DNA of 64,000 nucleotides from Ophiobolus disseminans (GCA_010093685.1 MU006221.1:775491-839490); one strand, 5' to 3'; shown: positions 11,183 to 21,907, counted from the stretch's first letter. Notes: generated from the sequence alone by a model not told the origin. Numbers and translations are program-made.

Positions 11183-11596
11183 GGCCACGGCGACAAGGGC
11201 GGATCGTTGCTGCGTTCTGGCTGCCTTTCGCGCGCCACGAGCTGCTGGACGGAGACTATGAGCAGGCTCAACAACTCAAAGCGACAACACATCAGGTGCC
11301 GCGTTGCGGCACGCGCATTTGCGAGGTGGAGAGTGGATAGGTTGTAGGTGAGTATGGCGCATGTTGACGAGGCGATCGCGGTAAGTGCTTGTTACCCTGC
11401 GCTAGTCCGTTAGGTACACCAATGAAAAGAAAGCACGCCCATCATGTTTCTAACAGTTCTATCTTTGCCAGTCTCAGTCCTTGGCATGCAATTGTATATT
11501 AGATTATGTTTCTCAGGCCCAAAATACAGCCAAAACCTGTTCAAGCCCATCACTTTTGAATGAAGTTTCCACATAATATCGAAGGGACCCACAGCT
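11183..11596. other. Intergenic, no supported gene
   Basis: Lies between the GCP4 start and the stop of the downstream hemerythrin gene. It should hold the GCP4 promoter and the hemerythrin 3' UTR. The reading frames here are short and lack domain signals. Confidence 0.6.
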
Positions 11597-12351
11597 TCAC
11601 ATAGGCATCCTCCTCATTTCCTCCAAACTCCAATACTTGCGCATATTCTCCGCACCCAATTGCATAACCTCATCATCTAGATGCTGCCACAGCACCGTTC
11701 CAAACCCATCAAGGATATCCTTCAGCTCGCCCAGTCGCAGTTCCCTCTCGCCATCACTGCACTCTTCCACATACCTTTCCAGCTTATCCAGACCGACATG
11801 GATCTGTTTGTGCTGGCTCAGTAGCTCCAGCTCCTTTTTGAACGCGGGCATCTTCTTTGCGAGTATTGGGAAGATGTGTTGTTCTTCGATGGTGTGATGC
11901 ATGGTAAGATGGTGGCAAAACTGTTGGCCCATGTTGAGGAATTGTCTTATTGACATGTTCTTTGGTCGCTTTTGCGTCTCGCAGGCTGAGTAGAGGATTT
12001 TCCACGTGGCGCGGAACCTGTTGTGGAATACATCCATGTGCTCGGCCATGCGATTGCTAAGTTTAGGGAGCGAAGTTAGTGTTTGTCTCGCGGGTAGTTT
12101 TCACACCGTACGCACTATTGCCGGAATTCGGAGGGCGTAAGCTTTGGTAATGGCCTCTCGTCAGTGACTATAGGCCTTGAGGTCGCGCCTTCCGCTGGCG
12201 AGAGTTGTGGCGCCGACTCGGTTGAGTCCATTGCTGCTGTTGATAATCGGGAAGCTCGACTGTTCGATACAGACAGAGCGTGTGCAGTACTGAACAAGGG
12301 TAGTCGCGACCAAATTCGAGCGACGGTAGTGAACTGCCGAAAGCTTAACAT
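11597..12351 (-). CDS. Hemerythrin-like (HHE) domain protein, probable mitochondrial presequence
   Basis: Model: complement(join(11597..12056,12116..12351)), 231 residues; donor GTGCGT at 12115, acceptor TTAG at 12057, 59-base intron. The HHE four-helix bundle is clear: HMDVFHNRFR, HHLTMHHTIEEQHIFP, QHKQIHVGLDKLE and LWQHLDDEV carry the paired His and Glu/Asp ligands for a di-iron centre. Proteins of this kind bind oxygen, nitric oxide or iron, but the role of the fungal members is poorly defined. The first 40 residues (MLSFRQFTTVARIWSRLPLF and on) are rich in Arg and Ser and lack acidic residues, as in a mitochondrial targeting sequence. A second Met follows at residue 41, so initiation there would give a cytosolic form. 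The targeting call is inference from composition. Confidence 0.85.
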
Positions 12352-12591
12352 ATGCTATGCAACGCTGTAGATCTGAGCGTCGATCAAGATATATACTTGT
12401 ATTGCTAGTGGGCAGGACAGAAGAATTGCCAGATTTGGCCACTCATGGCTTACCAGAAACCATTACCAACACGGAAGCTAGGCCTGCCGATGATCCGATT
12501 TGTTAGCCCAAGACCCGAGACGCTGATGTCACGGATCACGTGCTACAGACCTCCAGACACCTCAGTACAGGTAACATGTGGCCGACGCTGC

Positions 12592-13675
12592 TTATTTCTT
12601 TCTTGTCTTGCCAAACTTCTCATGCCATTTGCGTGCTGATGGCTTCGTCGCAGCCGTGGCCTCGCTGCTGGTATCTGTGCTTGCATAACCTTTACTCTTC
12701 ACTCGGATCGTGGTCATGGTAGGAAAGTCGTAAACTCCCTCAACCGCACTTAGTTGCACATCCTTCCGCCATGCGTCCGGCAGGTTATCCTCCCATGTAT
12801 CTGTGAATTCTGCGATGAGGTAGTCGCTGCCTTGCTTCGTTTCTAGCAAGACCCTGCCCGCAAAGGCGACGGTTTGTGAACGATCCAGGCAGCACCAGGG
12901 CCCAGTACAATCTGCTTCCTTGGTTGACAGATGCCTGAGGACTGATTCAACGAGGCCCGAAGGATGACATTCTTCGGCAACAGCTCGCGTGATATCGCCG
13001 GTTAAGAATTGACTATCAAGCTTGATGCCCTCGGCCAGTGCTGCAGCGTTGATGGACCTCCACACCTGCGAGAGGGCGTTGGCAGACGGCTGGTAGGAGC
13101 TTTCTTCATGCTCGAAAGCTACCACTTCGTTCCATCCTGCCTCACACTGTTCTTCTGAAAGCGGAACATGCTCGAATATGTCGGCTTTGCCCGTCCTGTT
13201 CTGAGTTGCATCAACGTCACCACCAACGATATCATACAGAGGCAACACGTCCCTTAGCAACGTGGCTGCAGATGCATCGGAGAGGTGAAGTTCTAGAGTT
13301 GCAGTGCACAATGCTACCGCACGCGTAACCGGGATCGGTATCACGTTGCTATGGGCGTCCAGCGTGGGCTGGGTGATGAACAGCGAGTTTGACGTCTGCA
13401 CCTGTCGTAGCTGAAAGGCTTTTCCCGGCGCACAAAGCACAGCATATGCGGGCTTCGCATCTGGTGCATTCGAGGCGGCCTGCGATTTGATGGACAGACT
13501 GAGCATGCATGGTGAGAATTGTGCACGCAGCGACGAGACGGCGGCGTACCTACGGGGAAGGATTCGGCGCGTCCAGCAGCTCAACAATGTCAGGGGGAAG
13601 CTCAAGCAGACGGAATTGGTGCATCTCGTGCGCCATGGAGAAGGGCACGCCACCGTCGTCTTGCTGGGTTGCCAT
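12592..13675 (-). CDS. DCC1: Sister chromatid cohesion protein Dcc1 (Ctf18-RFC subunit)
   Basis: Dcc1 joins Ctf8 and Ctf18 in the alternative clamp loader that loads PCNA and supports cohesion. Model: complement(join(12592..13498,13554..13675)), 342 residues. The ATG at 13675 gives MATQQDDGGVPFSMAHEMHQ followed by FRLLELPPDIVELLD, the conserved N-terminal strand-helix of Dcc1. Donor GTAGGT at 13553 and acceptor CTCAG at 13499 define a 55-base intron that restores the frame into SIKSQAASNAPDAKPAYAVL. The C-terminal winged-helix region includes DYLIAEFTDTWEDNLPDAWR and a basic tail (WHEKFGKTRKK). The long open frame upstream of 13675 is antisense or leader noise. It is divergent from the RhoGEF gene. 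Confidence 0.85.
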
Positions 13676-14146
13676 GTTGCTGGTGTTGTTGGTGCTGTTG
13701 GAGTTGTTTGTGTTTGCGGGGTCGCTGATCTGCGGCTGGGCCTGCTTTGACGCGATTGTGATCGCGGTGCAAGGGCGTCCACGACGGTCAAAAATACTCG
13801 TCATCCCAACTCGTTTCGTTGCACGTCCCGGGATCCCCAGCACATGGTTGTCGCACCTGTCGCACGTTGAGGAGTCGCGCTGCAGTATCCGCGCCTGGCC
13901 GCAGACGTGTGACCCAGTTTCCGCGTTTGGCAGTGGCAGCAGCTTCGACAGCTCCCATTGTTTACTTTCCACGTCGAGACGCGCACCTTCCCGCCCGCAT
14001 GGCTTCATAACCACAACACTCACTTGCCCTTTCACCGCTCACCTCTGCACTGCCGTCGCCCCCAGCCGCGCCATGCTAGTGCGCCCTCGGCTTTCCTCCT
14101 GACCGCGCTCTCTACTGCACATCACACTCGTTTCCGCGCACTCAGC
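13676..14146. promoter_or_regulatory. Bidirectional promoter interval, DCC1 / RhoGEF
   Basis: A 471-base GC-rich gap between two divergently transcribed genes. It remains open in several frames on both strands, but the protein-like sequence starts only at the two chosen ATGs. No specific operator could be recognised. Confidence 0.5.
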
Positions 14147-17100
14147 ATGGTCGTAATCAGCCCTGAGCCCGCAGCGCTTGCGGCCGATGACCTGTCGCTC
14201 TTCTACACGGCCGACGAGCTGCTGTCCAACGCGCCCATACTGATCTTCTACGGCCCCACGGCGACCACCACCCAGGCGACACACTCGCGCATCCAGGCCC
14301 ACGTCTTCACCCCGGCCGGCTTCCACCACTTTGCCCGCCTCATCATCTCGCCCACAGCCACCTTCTACAGCGCCGTAACGTGCCTTCCGCGGGAGGAGCA
14401 GGGTGACGAGATATGCCGCGGCCTGGCTTTCAGCCTGTACAAATACTTCCTCGAGCTGCCGGCCGAGGTCAAGAGCACATGGGAGAAGCGGCACGGCACC
14501 CTGGGCAGCCTGCCGTCGGCGCCCAGGCTCTTCTCTGAGTCGCATGCCGCCATGGTAGCCGCGAAGATGGTCAAGGTCGAGAACGTCGCAGACGTCATAG
14601 TAGACCTCCGCCACGCCCTGGGAGAGCAGACGTTGTCGTGGGCGGACATGGACGTCGTCCTGCCTCCGGGGAGCATACAGAAGCTCGAGGCCCGAGAGTC
14701 GGCCAACTTTGACGAGACCGAAAATGACCTGCTTGCGCAGCGCTACGGCCAGTACGCGCCTGTCGTGAAGCTGTTCGGCGAGACAGCCTTCCTGCCCACC
14801 TCCAAGCTGCGCCGTGCGCCGTCCAAGCCGACTGCCCTCAATCGATCCCAGTCTTTTTCGCGAACCCAAAAGGAGACCCTCCGACGCGAAATGTGCGAGC
14901 TGCTGGACACCGAGGAGAACTATGTGGCCAAGGTGCACGACCTGGTGCACAACGTAGCAGTCGAATTCAGAGAGAAAGCGAAGCAGAAGCCGCACACCAG
15001 CAGCAGCCCCACAGAACAGGCACTGCAGGGGCTGTTTCCTCCCAGCCTAGACAAGATCCTGGAAGTGAACAGCAAGTTCTTGGACGCCTTGCGCGCGATT
15101 TTGGAGGAGACGGAGAACGGAGCCATCGACGACATCGAAAAAGCCACAGATGACGTCTTTGTCGCTCCCCTGCGAGGGCAAAAGGACCCTATAGATGTCA
15201 CTGGAGCTGCTGCAGTCGCAAAAGCGCTCATCGAATGGTTTCCGCAATTCGGCGACTGCTACACTGATTACATGGCCGCCCACGGCGACTTTTCGCAGCT
15301 GCTCAAGGCCTTTACCAAGGACACCGCTTCCAGCTTTTCGAAGCGCGTCTATGAGACTGGCGAGCAACGGCTGACATCTATGCTCATTGAGCCTGTTCAA
15401 CGATTGCCACGATACAACCTGTATATCGACAACATCATCAAGCAGCTGCCGGTTAGGCACCCCGCTATCAAGACCTTCCTCAAAGCAAGAGACATGATTG
15501 CTGAGATTTGCTCACGTGAAGGTCCGTCGGCGCAACAGATACGCGTTTTTGACCGGCTGCGCAAGATGGTGTCCTATTGGCCGCTTGGATTCAATCCCAG
15601 AGGCAGGCTCATCACCGCCATTGACTTCGTCGAACTATCTCCACCCTACCACGGGGATCTATCTGGGCCTTCCGCCACATCAGGCATATTCATACTCTTC
15701 ACTGACTTCCTAGTGTTGTTGCAAAAGCCAAGCACTTGCACAGTCAACGCTCGCAGTTTGCTTGTGGACTTGGATAATCCCAAATTCACGGACTCCTTCA
15801 GCGGCTCTGTGGGGCTCGTATTCCACCAGCACCTGGACCTGTGCAGCTCATTTCTCAGTGAACATTCCGAGGGCAACATACTGCAACTGCTCTCGCCCAT
15901 GCCTGCACCTGCGCAGCCGGGACGTCCACGAAGCCGAGACCGGCCGCATATGGGCGTTCGCATGTTCTATCTACAGGGAATTTATGAGGGGAGAGCACAA
16001 AAGGTCGTCGAAGAGCTTACTAAGGCCCGTGTTGAAGGGCGGTTCCCCGAAGTCGAAAGAGAGAGCCCCAAGTGGGAGGTGCGTAGCTTGTCCGGCGATC
16101 TAAGTTTCTTTTCATCAATCTCAGAACTTAACAAAGATGATGTGGAAGGCAGGAAAGAACCAGCAAAAATACAGATTCTGGTGGATACGCAACAACTTCC
16201 AGTCTCTCGTCAAGTGGGTAACGAGGGCATCGAGCTGACCATTGCGCTGTCCATCCTGGAAGATGGGCTCTTCCTTCTGGATACGAACGGCATCAACGGC
16301 TATGCTGCCAAAGACAAACTCACAGCAGTTGAATTCTTGCCCGTGTTGACCAAGCGCCTGGCAAATCACTTGCAACTCCGGAACAGTATCAAGAATCCCG
16401 CACTTTCCGAAGCGTACCTCCTGCGGAATCAGCAGATTCTCAAGAGTCTCTCCCTTCGATTTGAAGAAGTTGAAGAAAGTCAAGAGATCAAGAGTCGCCC
16501 ACACTCCCCTGTCAAAATGTTGTCAAATCTCTTCGGCGGTAGTGTGGGCCACGGTGGTGTCCGTAAGCTTCAGAGAAACGCTCACACTCTTGGAGAGGTT
16601 CCACGAATGGCACCGCCAACCCAAGCTACATTGGTCCGCCCTTACAGCCGAGACGGTGGGTCATCTCGGCCAACTTCCTCTAATAAGGACGTGTCTTTCA
16701 ATGTCACGATCCCAACCGACTCAAACGCAAAACTGGAAGAATCTCTTGCGAATTTGACCCTGGCTTTACATGCTCGCAAGGGCAACATCGTGGGACGATC
16801 CGTTCGAGCTCGAGCCGTTGCGGATGAGCTGATGGTCAACGAGCTCTACAACTCGATACTGGAGAATCCAGCGAACATCGATCTCGCTGCACAGTCTTCC
16901 GTGGACGTTCTCTTTGCTGTATTTGACAAGTTCATCAATATCGCTTGGAAGGAGCGAATGGGACCGGTGCTTTCCCACGCCACACTTGTGTCACTCCAGA
17001 TGCGCTCAGATAGCATGTATCCTGGAGAATTCGAAGAGTTCTTCAGAACGACAGTCAACGAGTTGGTCCCACAGAATCAACGTGCTCTTCGAGCCATCAC

Positions 17101-18730
17101 TCACCTGCTCGCGGAACTACTAGATGGCACAAGCAACGATGGCGATCGAGGTGTTTTGACAGCCGCATTTGCCGAAATGCTTGTCCCTGCGGGTAATGCT
17201 AATGACTTCATCTCGTTGATGGATCGATTAGTTCAGGACATTGAGGCCCTTTTTCCAATCCCCACGACTGGCTTCAATACACCCAACTACGGTTCCATCG
17301 ATTCGAAAGGCCGCTCAACTGCTCCCGGTTCAATCAATTCTAACACGTCCTTGAGGAAGCGGTTTGGTTTCGGAACTTTGACTAGGGAGAATAGCAAGTC
17401 TGAGAACGAGTCGAAAGTGGGTTCCCTGTGGCGCTCGTTGAGTAAGAACAGCCATGGAACCGATAGTCAGCCTTCCAGCGTTTCGAAAGCTGGGCATCCT
17501 TCTCTTGGTCGCTCAAACTCTACGGATGCAGGGCGTCTCTCTCCAAAACGTCCGTCCTCCCGCGATCGTCCCACTGTGCTCGGCGCGTTCGCATTCGAGA
17601 ACGGTAGTGTTACTGGAAATGGTCGGCCGTTCTTGGGTGCTCTTGGAACAATCGGAGAGGTACCGCCCACTGCTGGGCCGCCCCGCAAGAAGCGACGCTC
17701 TTCGTTGAGTGATCTCAAGATGTTACAGGGCGCTAACGATGTACCCACGTGGTCTTCGCAGACTCCTCGTAGGCCCGAATCTATATCTCGCGACACCCGA
17801 CAGTGCAGCGCTGAACCACGAACCCCTTCACGGACCACGCCATCGGCTATTAAGCATACCTCGGCCATTCCAACGCCAACTCGACTTGGCTCCCCTATGC
17901 GTTTGAAGGAGAATTCGCCCGGAAACGCCTTGGATCGCCCCGGCAGCCTGCGACTGAAATCGAATATTGTTGCCAAACCTGAAACGAAGGACCAGGTAAC
18001 AATCAAGTCCCGTGGTCCGGTCAAAAAACGTAGCGAGCGAGGTGACTCCATCTCGGGCATCCCTAGCCTCAAGCCTACCACAAGCGCAGGCCTGTCCGAG
18101 CGCCCAGGCTCCGGCAACACGGTCAAGGTACCTCTGACTGGCCGTAGCCCTACCAAGACTGGAACAGCCCCCGGAAGCTCACCGAAGAAGCTCCGTATGC
18201 AATCGCCTCAAAAGTTGCGCGAACGACTGCAGAACCAACAGCGGGACATTGATTCCGCATCTCAGGACTTGCAAAACGAGTTGAGTGCTATCGGACACGA
18301 GCTAAATGCCAGAAGCATTCCGCGCCTCGCCACCCAGAGTTCTGCGCCTCCTACTACCAGTCCTAGCAAGGATGGATTGGCGGAGTCACGTTTATCAGCC
18401 CTCGAAAAGCTCCTCCAAACTACTCTCGAGACACTATCGGCCCGTATAGCGTCCATTAGTCAAGATGTAGGCACTTCGTTACAAGTATCGGAAGCGCGAG
18501 CCAAGCATCTAGACCAATTGTACCGCGACATGAACGCCGAGAACGAGGCGCTTTATGCGCGCTTCAATGAAGAGCTTGAGAAGGTGACGAGCAGCGCACG
18601 CAAGGGCAAGGCTGATGAGGAGGTCCAACGCCGTCTCAAAGCAAGCGAAGAAGAAGCGGCGCGGCTGCGGAAAGAAAACGCACGCTTGAAGAGGGAGGTC
18701 GCGGGTTTGAAGGCTCAGATTAGGGAGTGA
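14147..18730 (+). CDS. Large Rho guanine-nucleotide exchange factor (DH domain) with RhoGAP-like helical region and C-terminal coiled coil
   Basis: A single exon of 1527 residues from the ATG at 14147 (MVVISPEPAALAADDLSLFY). The frame is open upstream to 13958, but that stretch has the composition of leader DNA. Residues about 240-455 form a DH domain: LRREMCELLDTEENYVAKVH (first helix), and LTSMLIEPVQRLPRYNLYID, the conserved CR3 helix with P-V-Q-R-L-P-R-Y. A PH-like segment follows (about 480-640, SGIFILFTDFLVLL). Residues about 880-1040 resemble a RhoGAP-type bundle (LVPQNQRALRAITHLLAELL and LTAAFAEMLVP), without an obvious arginine finger. Residues 1045-1370 are Ser/Pro/Lys-rich and probably disordered. 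The last 120 residues form a charged coiled coil (ENEALYARFNEELEKV). Expected role: activating a Rho/Cdc42 GTPase in polarity or septation. The exact target is unknown. Confidence 0.85.
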   Translation: MVVISPEPAALAADDLSLFYTADELLSNAPILIFYGPTATTTQATHSRIQAHVFTPAGFHHFARLIISPTATFYSAVTCLPREEQGDEICRGLAFSLYKYFLELPAEVKSTWEKRHGTLGSLPSAPRLFSESHAAMVAAKMVKVENVADVIVDLRHALGEQTLSWADMDVVLPPGSIQKLEARESANFDETENDLLAQRYGQYAPVVKLFGETAFLPTSKLRRAPSKPTALNRSQSFSRTQKETLRREMCELLDTEENYVAKVHDLVHNVAVEFREKAKQKPHTSSSPTEQALQGLFPPSLDKILEVNSKFLDALRAILEETENGAIDDIEKATDDVFVAPLRGQKDPIDVTGAAAVAKALIEWFPQFGDCYTDYMAAHGDFSQLLKAFTKDTASSFSKRVYETGEQRLTSMLIEPVQRLPRYNLYIDNIIKQLPVRHPAIKTFLKARDMIAEICSREGPSAQQIRVFDRLRKMVSYWPLGFNPRGRLITAIDFVELSPPYHGDLSGPSATSGIFILFTDFLVLLQKPSTCTVNARSLLVDLDNPKFTDSFSGSVGLVFHQHLDLCSSFLSEHSEGNILQLLSPMPAPAQPGRPRSRDRPHMGVRMFYLQGIYEGRAQKVVEELTKARVEGRFPEVERESPKWEVRSLSGDLSFFSSISELNKDDVEGRKEPAKIQILVDTQQLPVSRQVGNEGIELTIALSILEDGLFLLDTNGINGYAAKDKLTAVEFLPVLTKRLANHLQLRNSIKNPALSEAYLLRNQQILKSLSLRFEEVEESQEIKSRPHSPVKMLSNLFGGSVGHGGVRKLQRNAHTLGEVPRMAPPTQATLVRPYSRDGGSSRPTSSNKDVSFNVTIPTDSNAKLEESLANLTLALHARKGNIVGRSVRARAVADELMVNELYNSILENPANIDLAAQSSVDVLFAVFDKFINIAWKERMGPVLSHATLVSLQMRSDSMYPGEFEEFFRTTVNELVPQNQRALRAITHLLAELLDGTSNDGDRGVLTAAFAEMLVPAGNANDFISLMDRLVQDIEALFPIPTTGFNTPNYGSIDSKGRSTAPGSINSNTSLRKRFGFGTLTRENSKSENESKVGSLWRSLSKNSHGTDSQPSSVSKAGHPSLGRSNSTDAGRLSPKRPSSRDRPTVLGAFAFENGSVTGNGRPFLGALGTIGEVPPTAGPPRKKRRSSLSDLKMLQGANDVPTWSSQTPRRPESISRDTRQCSAEPRTPSRTTPSAIKHTSAIPTPTRLGSPMRLKENSPGNALDRPGSLRLKSNIVAKPETKDQVTIKSRGPVKKRSERGDSISGIPSLKPTTSAGLSERPGSGNTVKVPLTGRSPTKTGTAPGSSPKKLRMQSPQKLRERLQNQQRDIDSASQDLQNELSAIGHELNARSIPRLATQSSAPPTTSPSKDGLAESRLSALEKLLQTTLETLSARIASISQDVGTSLQVSEARAKHLDQLYRDMNAENEALYARFNEELEKVTSSARKGKADEEVQRRLKASEEEAARLRKENARLKREVAGLKAQIRE

Positions 18731-19475
18731 GTGAGTGAGTGTGTCAGCACCACCTACGTCCCGCATCGTACATTGTGTTCTCTCTATCGAGCAGCGATTG
18801 ACGTAATGTCAGTTCGCTCCGTGCAACAGCCATGCCTGTTCGGCCCTCGCAAGTAGTTCGGGTGTCGTGTCGCAGCATTTCCACGGCGCTTTTATACTGC
18901 AAGGGTGGCATACGGGATGTGCTCGTTTCAGCAGGTTCACGTGTTCTGTTTCTTGTTTTAATGCTACTTTGTATCATAGCGGGCTTGTACGAGCTCTGGT
19001 AAGCACGGCGGGTGTCGACGGAGGACTCGACATGAACGATGTGATGACCGGCGTTTGCGTGGCATGAGGGCGATTATACTGCAATATACCATTTGAAATG
19101 TTTTTACTGTATGAAATGAAACTATTCTGCTGTTGTGATGTAAAGCTATGGAAGTGCAACACTCGTCAGTAGGCATATTTGAACAGAAAACGCCGTTTTA
19201 ACGGAAATGTAATATATGAGTTGCAAGTTCGCTTGAAGAACGCCATTTGTGCATATCCCATGCATGAACCTGATGAACGCTAACTTGACGATTTTTATCC
19301 AGACCATGCAACCCGCGCTACAGAAGAAACAACAATAGCGCGCCAAAACACGGAAAGGGCCAAATACAACAGACGTATTGCGCTAAAACGTATAAGAAAA
19401 GCGCTATGCATGCTACCATGAAGATGCGGACGCCGGGAAGCCAAAAGGGAAACGCTGTATTACAGTGAGAAAAGC
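18731..19475. other. Intergenic between convergent genes
   Basis: Holds the 3' ends of the RhoGEF gene and the unknown gene on the opposite strand. The composition is AT-richer than the flanks after 19080. No coding signal or RNA gene was recognised. Confidence 0.6.
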
Positions 19476-20987
19476 TCAAAAGTCCACGCTCCACCGCAGC
19501 CGCGGATCGCGATCGGGGACTCCGCGACTATCGAATGGGACTCTAACCGGTCCATCAGACTGCTCCTGGCCCCAGCTTCTCGAGATGCCGAAACCGCTGC
19601 CAGCCCACGACTGTTTCTGAGTCAGGGTGCGGGCCTCGTCGGTGTCGGAGGGTGGGAGGCGGATTTTGGCTTCGACCAGAGGTGCGGAGACGAAGCGGGA
19701 TTTGAGTAGATCAGGGGGGGAGACGAGGTCTTGGAGGCAGTTGAGGGAGGATACGTCGGAGGAGCTGAGGGGAGCGCGGTGCTTCATGAGGTAGGGTGTC
19801 GAGTCTGTGGATGTGGTGGACGTGTAGGTGATGTCGCGGCGGTGATGCGGTGGGGCGTTCTCGTCGCTGCTTCCTCGGGTGTGGAGCGTCGATGGGGAGA
19901 GGTCATTCGCACCGGAGCCACTGGATACTACTGTTGACAAGGCAGGTCGACTCTGGCGGACGCGGATGACCTTGATGTCGGTATTACTCCTGGCGTTGGG
20001 CGCAGAAGTGGACTTGAGGATGGTGTCGCTAGAGTCTCCTGAAGAGTGCTGCGTGCTCACAGTATTCGATCTTGAGACTGTGGGATCGCGTCGCTTTTGG
20101 CGGCGCGAGCTGCCAGCAGATGGCGGGCGGGCCTGTGCGGTTCGCGACATGTCGTGGCGTTGGGCAGAAACGAGGTTGCTGTAGGAGCTGTTGCGCGATA
20201 TAGAAGGCATGTCGGGCGTCTCCCCCCGATCCAGCCTCTGCATCACCTGCTTGGTGCTGAGCTGCCGCTGCAGACTCAGCTCCACGCGGCTGCTCGCGCC
20301 GCTTCCACTGCGGCTCCTGTTGGTTGCGCGCTCCCTGCCCGCCATGACGCCGGCACTGGGCGGTGGCTGGAGCATCCATCTGTTGTCGGCGGGATCGGGG
20401 GACGGCATGCTGACGACGGGCGGGTGCAGGTCGTTCACGGGGGGTGCGCGCACCGAGCAGTAACTCGCAGACTTGCCAGTCCCGGGCCTCCTCAGATTGA
20501 AGCCACTCACGCCGACGGACGATCCGGAGGGCAGGTGGTGTATGGGAATCGGCGGCTCGTGCAGGCCCCACAGGTCCTCGTCCTCCCGCTGGTAGCGCTT
20601 GTGGTTCCACGTCTCGTCGGCGGCGGTGTCGTCGCTCAGGCGCACATCGTCGGCGGCGCTGCTATCCAGGCTGCTGCCGTCCTTGCTCAGGGCCGAGCTC
20701 TGTGTGCCCGCCGTGGTGATGCGGCGCGTGCTCCCCGTGTTTGTCCTACGTGCGCGTCGCGGGGGCGGCCCCGGCCCCATCCTGATCTCCTCGTCCCAGT
20801 AGGGGTTGGTGCCCGTCGGCGGCGGGTGGTGGTAGGCGTCCGGGTGCTCCAGGTGCAGCTTGTCCTTGATCTTGGTCGCGGCTCTGGCGGCCTTGCGGCG
20901 CTTCCTGCCGTCGCTGTAGCCGGCGCATGGCGCGCACGATGCGTAGTGGAAGACGGCGCTCTGGACACCTCTCAGGAACCATGACAT
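19476..20987 (-). CDS. Ser/Pro-rich protein of unknown function with cysteine-containing N-terminus
   Basis: A single exon of 503 residues with ATG at 20987. The N-terminus MSWFLRGVQSAVFHYASCAP is amphipathic and carries two closely spaced cysteines (SCAPCAGYSDGRKRRKAAR) followed by a basic cluster. That pattern suits peripheral membrane attachment, possibly by palmitoylation, though this is inference. A conserved-looking block follows (PTGTNPYWDEEIRMGPGPPP). The remaining 400 residues are Ser/Arg/Pro-rich, low in hydrophobics and probably disordered, with many potential Ser-Pro phosphorylation sites. The sequence recalls uncharacterised Pezizomycotina proteins starting MSWFLRG, but I cannot name a function. 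The long frame on the opposite strand (20097-20984) is a GC-driven shadow. Confidence 0.72.
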   Translation of the reverse strand: MSWFLRGVQSAVFHYASCAPCAGYSDGRKRRKAARAATKIKDKLHLEHPDAYHHPPPTGTNPYWDEEIRMGPGPPPRRARRTNTGSTRRITTAGTQSSALSKDGSSLDSSAADDVRLSDDTAADETWNHKRYQREDEDLWGLHEPPIPIHHLPSGSSVGVSGFNLRRPGTGKSASYCSVRAPPVNDLHPPVVSMPSPDPADNRWMLQPPPSAGVMAGRERATNRSRSGSGASSRVELSLQRQLSTKQVMQRLDRGETPDMPSISRNSSYSNLVSAQRHDMSRTAQARPPSAGSSRRQKRRDPTVSRSNTVSTQHSSGDSSDTILKSTSAPNARSNTDIKVIRVRQSRPALSTVVSSGSGANDLSPSTLHTRGSSDENAPPHHRRDITYTSTTSTDSTPYLMKHRAPLSSSDVSSLNCLQDLVSPPDLLKSRFVSAPLVEAKIRLPPSDTDEARTLTQKQSWAGSGFGISRSWGQEQSDGPVRVPFDSRGVPDRDPRLRWSVDF

Positions 20988-21907
20988 TGTCCGAGCGGAT
21001 GCGGGGTTTGGCGGGCGTGGGTGTGGGCGCGGTGCGGTAGTCTATGTTGGCGCCGGGCGGGCTGGCGGTGGGCATGAAAGCACTCGGTCGGCGAAGTTGT
21101 GTAGGGAGGCATTGCCATTCTCCGCGTGGAGGCTTCGACGCGGTGCTGGAAGGTGCAGGTGGTGCGGCAGGTGCAAAGGGTGAAGTGCGGCGGGCGGGAG
21201 CGACCTGTCACGCCTGTTTGGAAGCAGCGATGGAGCCCGGGCCAAGCGGCCGACACGGACGTGCCCAAGATGACGATAGTTGAAGATGCACAAGCCACCA
21301 TCTGGCTAGCACAGTTGGCGCGGGTCTCGGCCCTGGCAATGTCGCGCGATATTTCCACCGGCTCTCCTGCTCGCACGCGGAAGACACGCGTGCTGGCTGT
21401 GTCCGACGTTTAGCTATCGTGAGTGTGACGGCGCAGAAGTCTGCCAGGTCATTGATGGAAGATGCCCCGACCCTTGTACCACTTCGCTAGCGGCATCGAG
21501 TGTCTGACACGACAAGAGACGAAACATGATCGGATACGGCTATCACCTTCTGTACGAAGAAGTGCAAGCGATGGCAGAGCTGCACGCCTAGAACCGCGGC
21601 TTGCCACTATCCTGGCCATGGCATGCATGTGTTGGCAAGGCTACGCAGACGTCGAGCGGGGCAAGGCTGCCCTCACCGTCTCTGGTGCGAAATGCCCATG
21701 TATCTATCATGCACATCACATCTGGGGAATCACGTGCCTATGCCAACCAAGGTCATGTCTGGAGGCATACTTGCTAAGTCCTGCTTTGATCCAACGTGGA
21801 CCGATGTTTCTGCCGTCTAGCTGCACAGCGGCAGGTACGACTGCCTATGGATTTAGTCCATGGTCGTTTCGTCGCCTATCTTACACAGTCCCACATCTCC
21901 CATGCAC
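20988..21907. other. Intergenic, no supported gene
   Basis: A 920-base gap upstream of the unknown Ser-rich gene and downstream of the Nup84 gene. A 254-codon frame on the plus strand at 21462-22226 runs into the antisense of Nup84 and has no protein-like features. Confidence 0.55.

Noticed and set aside
13550..14035. Extended N-terminus for Dcc1 (extra 120 codons upstream of 13675)
   Set aside because: Composition resembles leader DNA, overlaps the divergent promoter, and the conserved Dcc1 start begins at the ATG at 13675.
14039..14995. 318-codon minus-strand frame within the RhoGEF gene
   Set aside because: Antisense shadow of the DH-domain gene, with Leu/Arg/Gly bias and no recognisable motif.
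20097..20984. 295-codon plus-strand frame opposite the Ser-rich gene
   Set aside because: Ala/Arg/Val-rich sequence typical of antisense GC-biased coding DNA; no domain, and the minus-strand frame is longer and protein-like.
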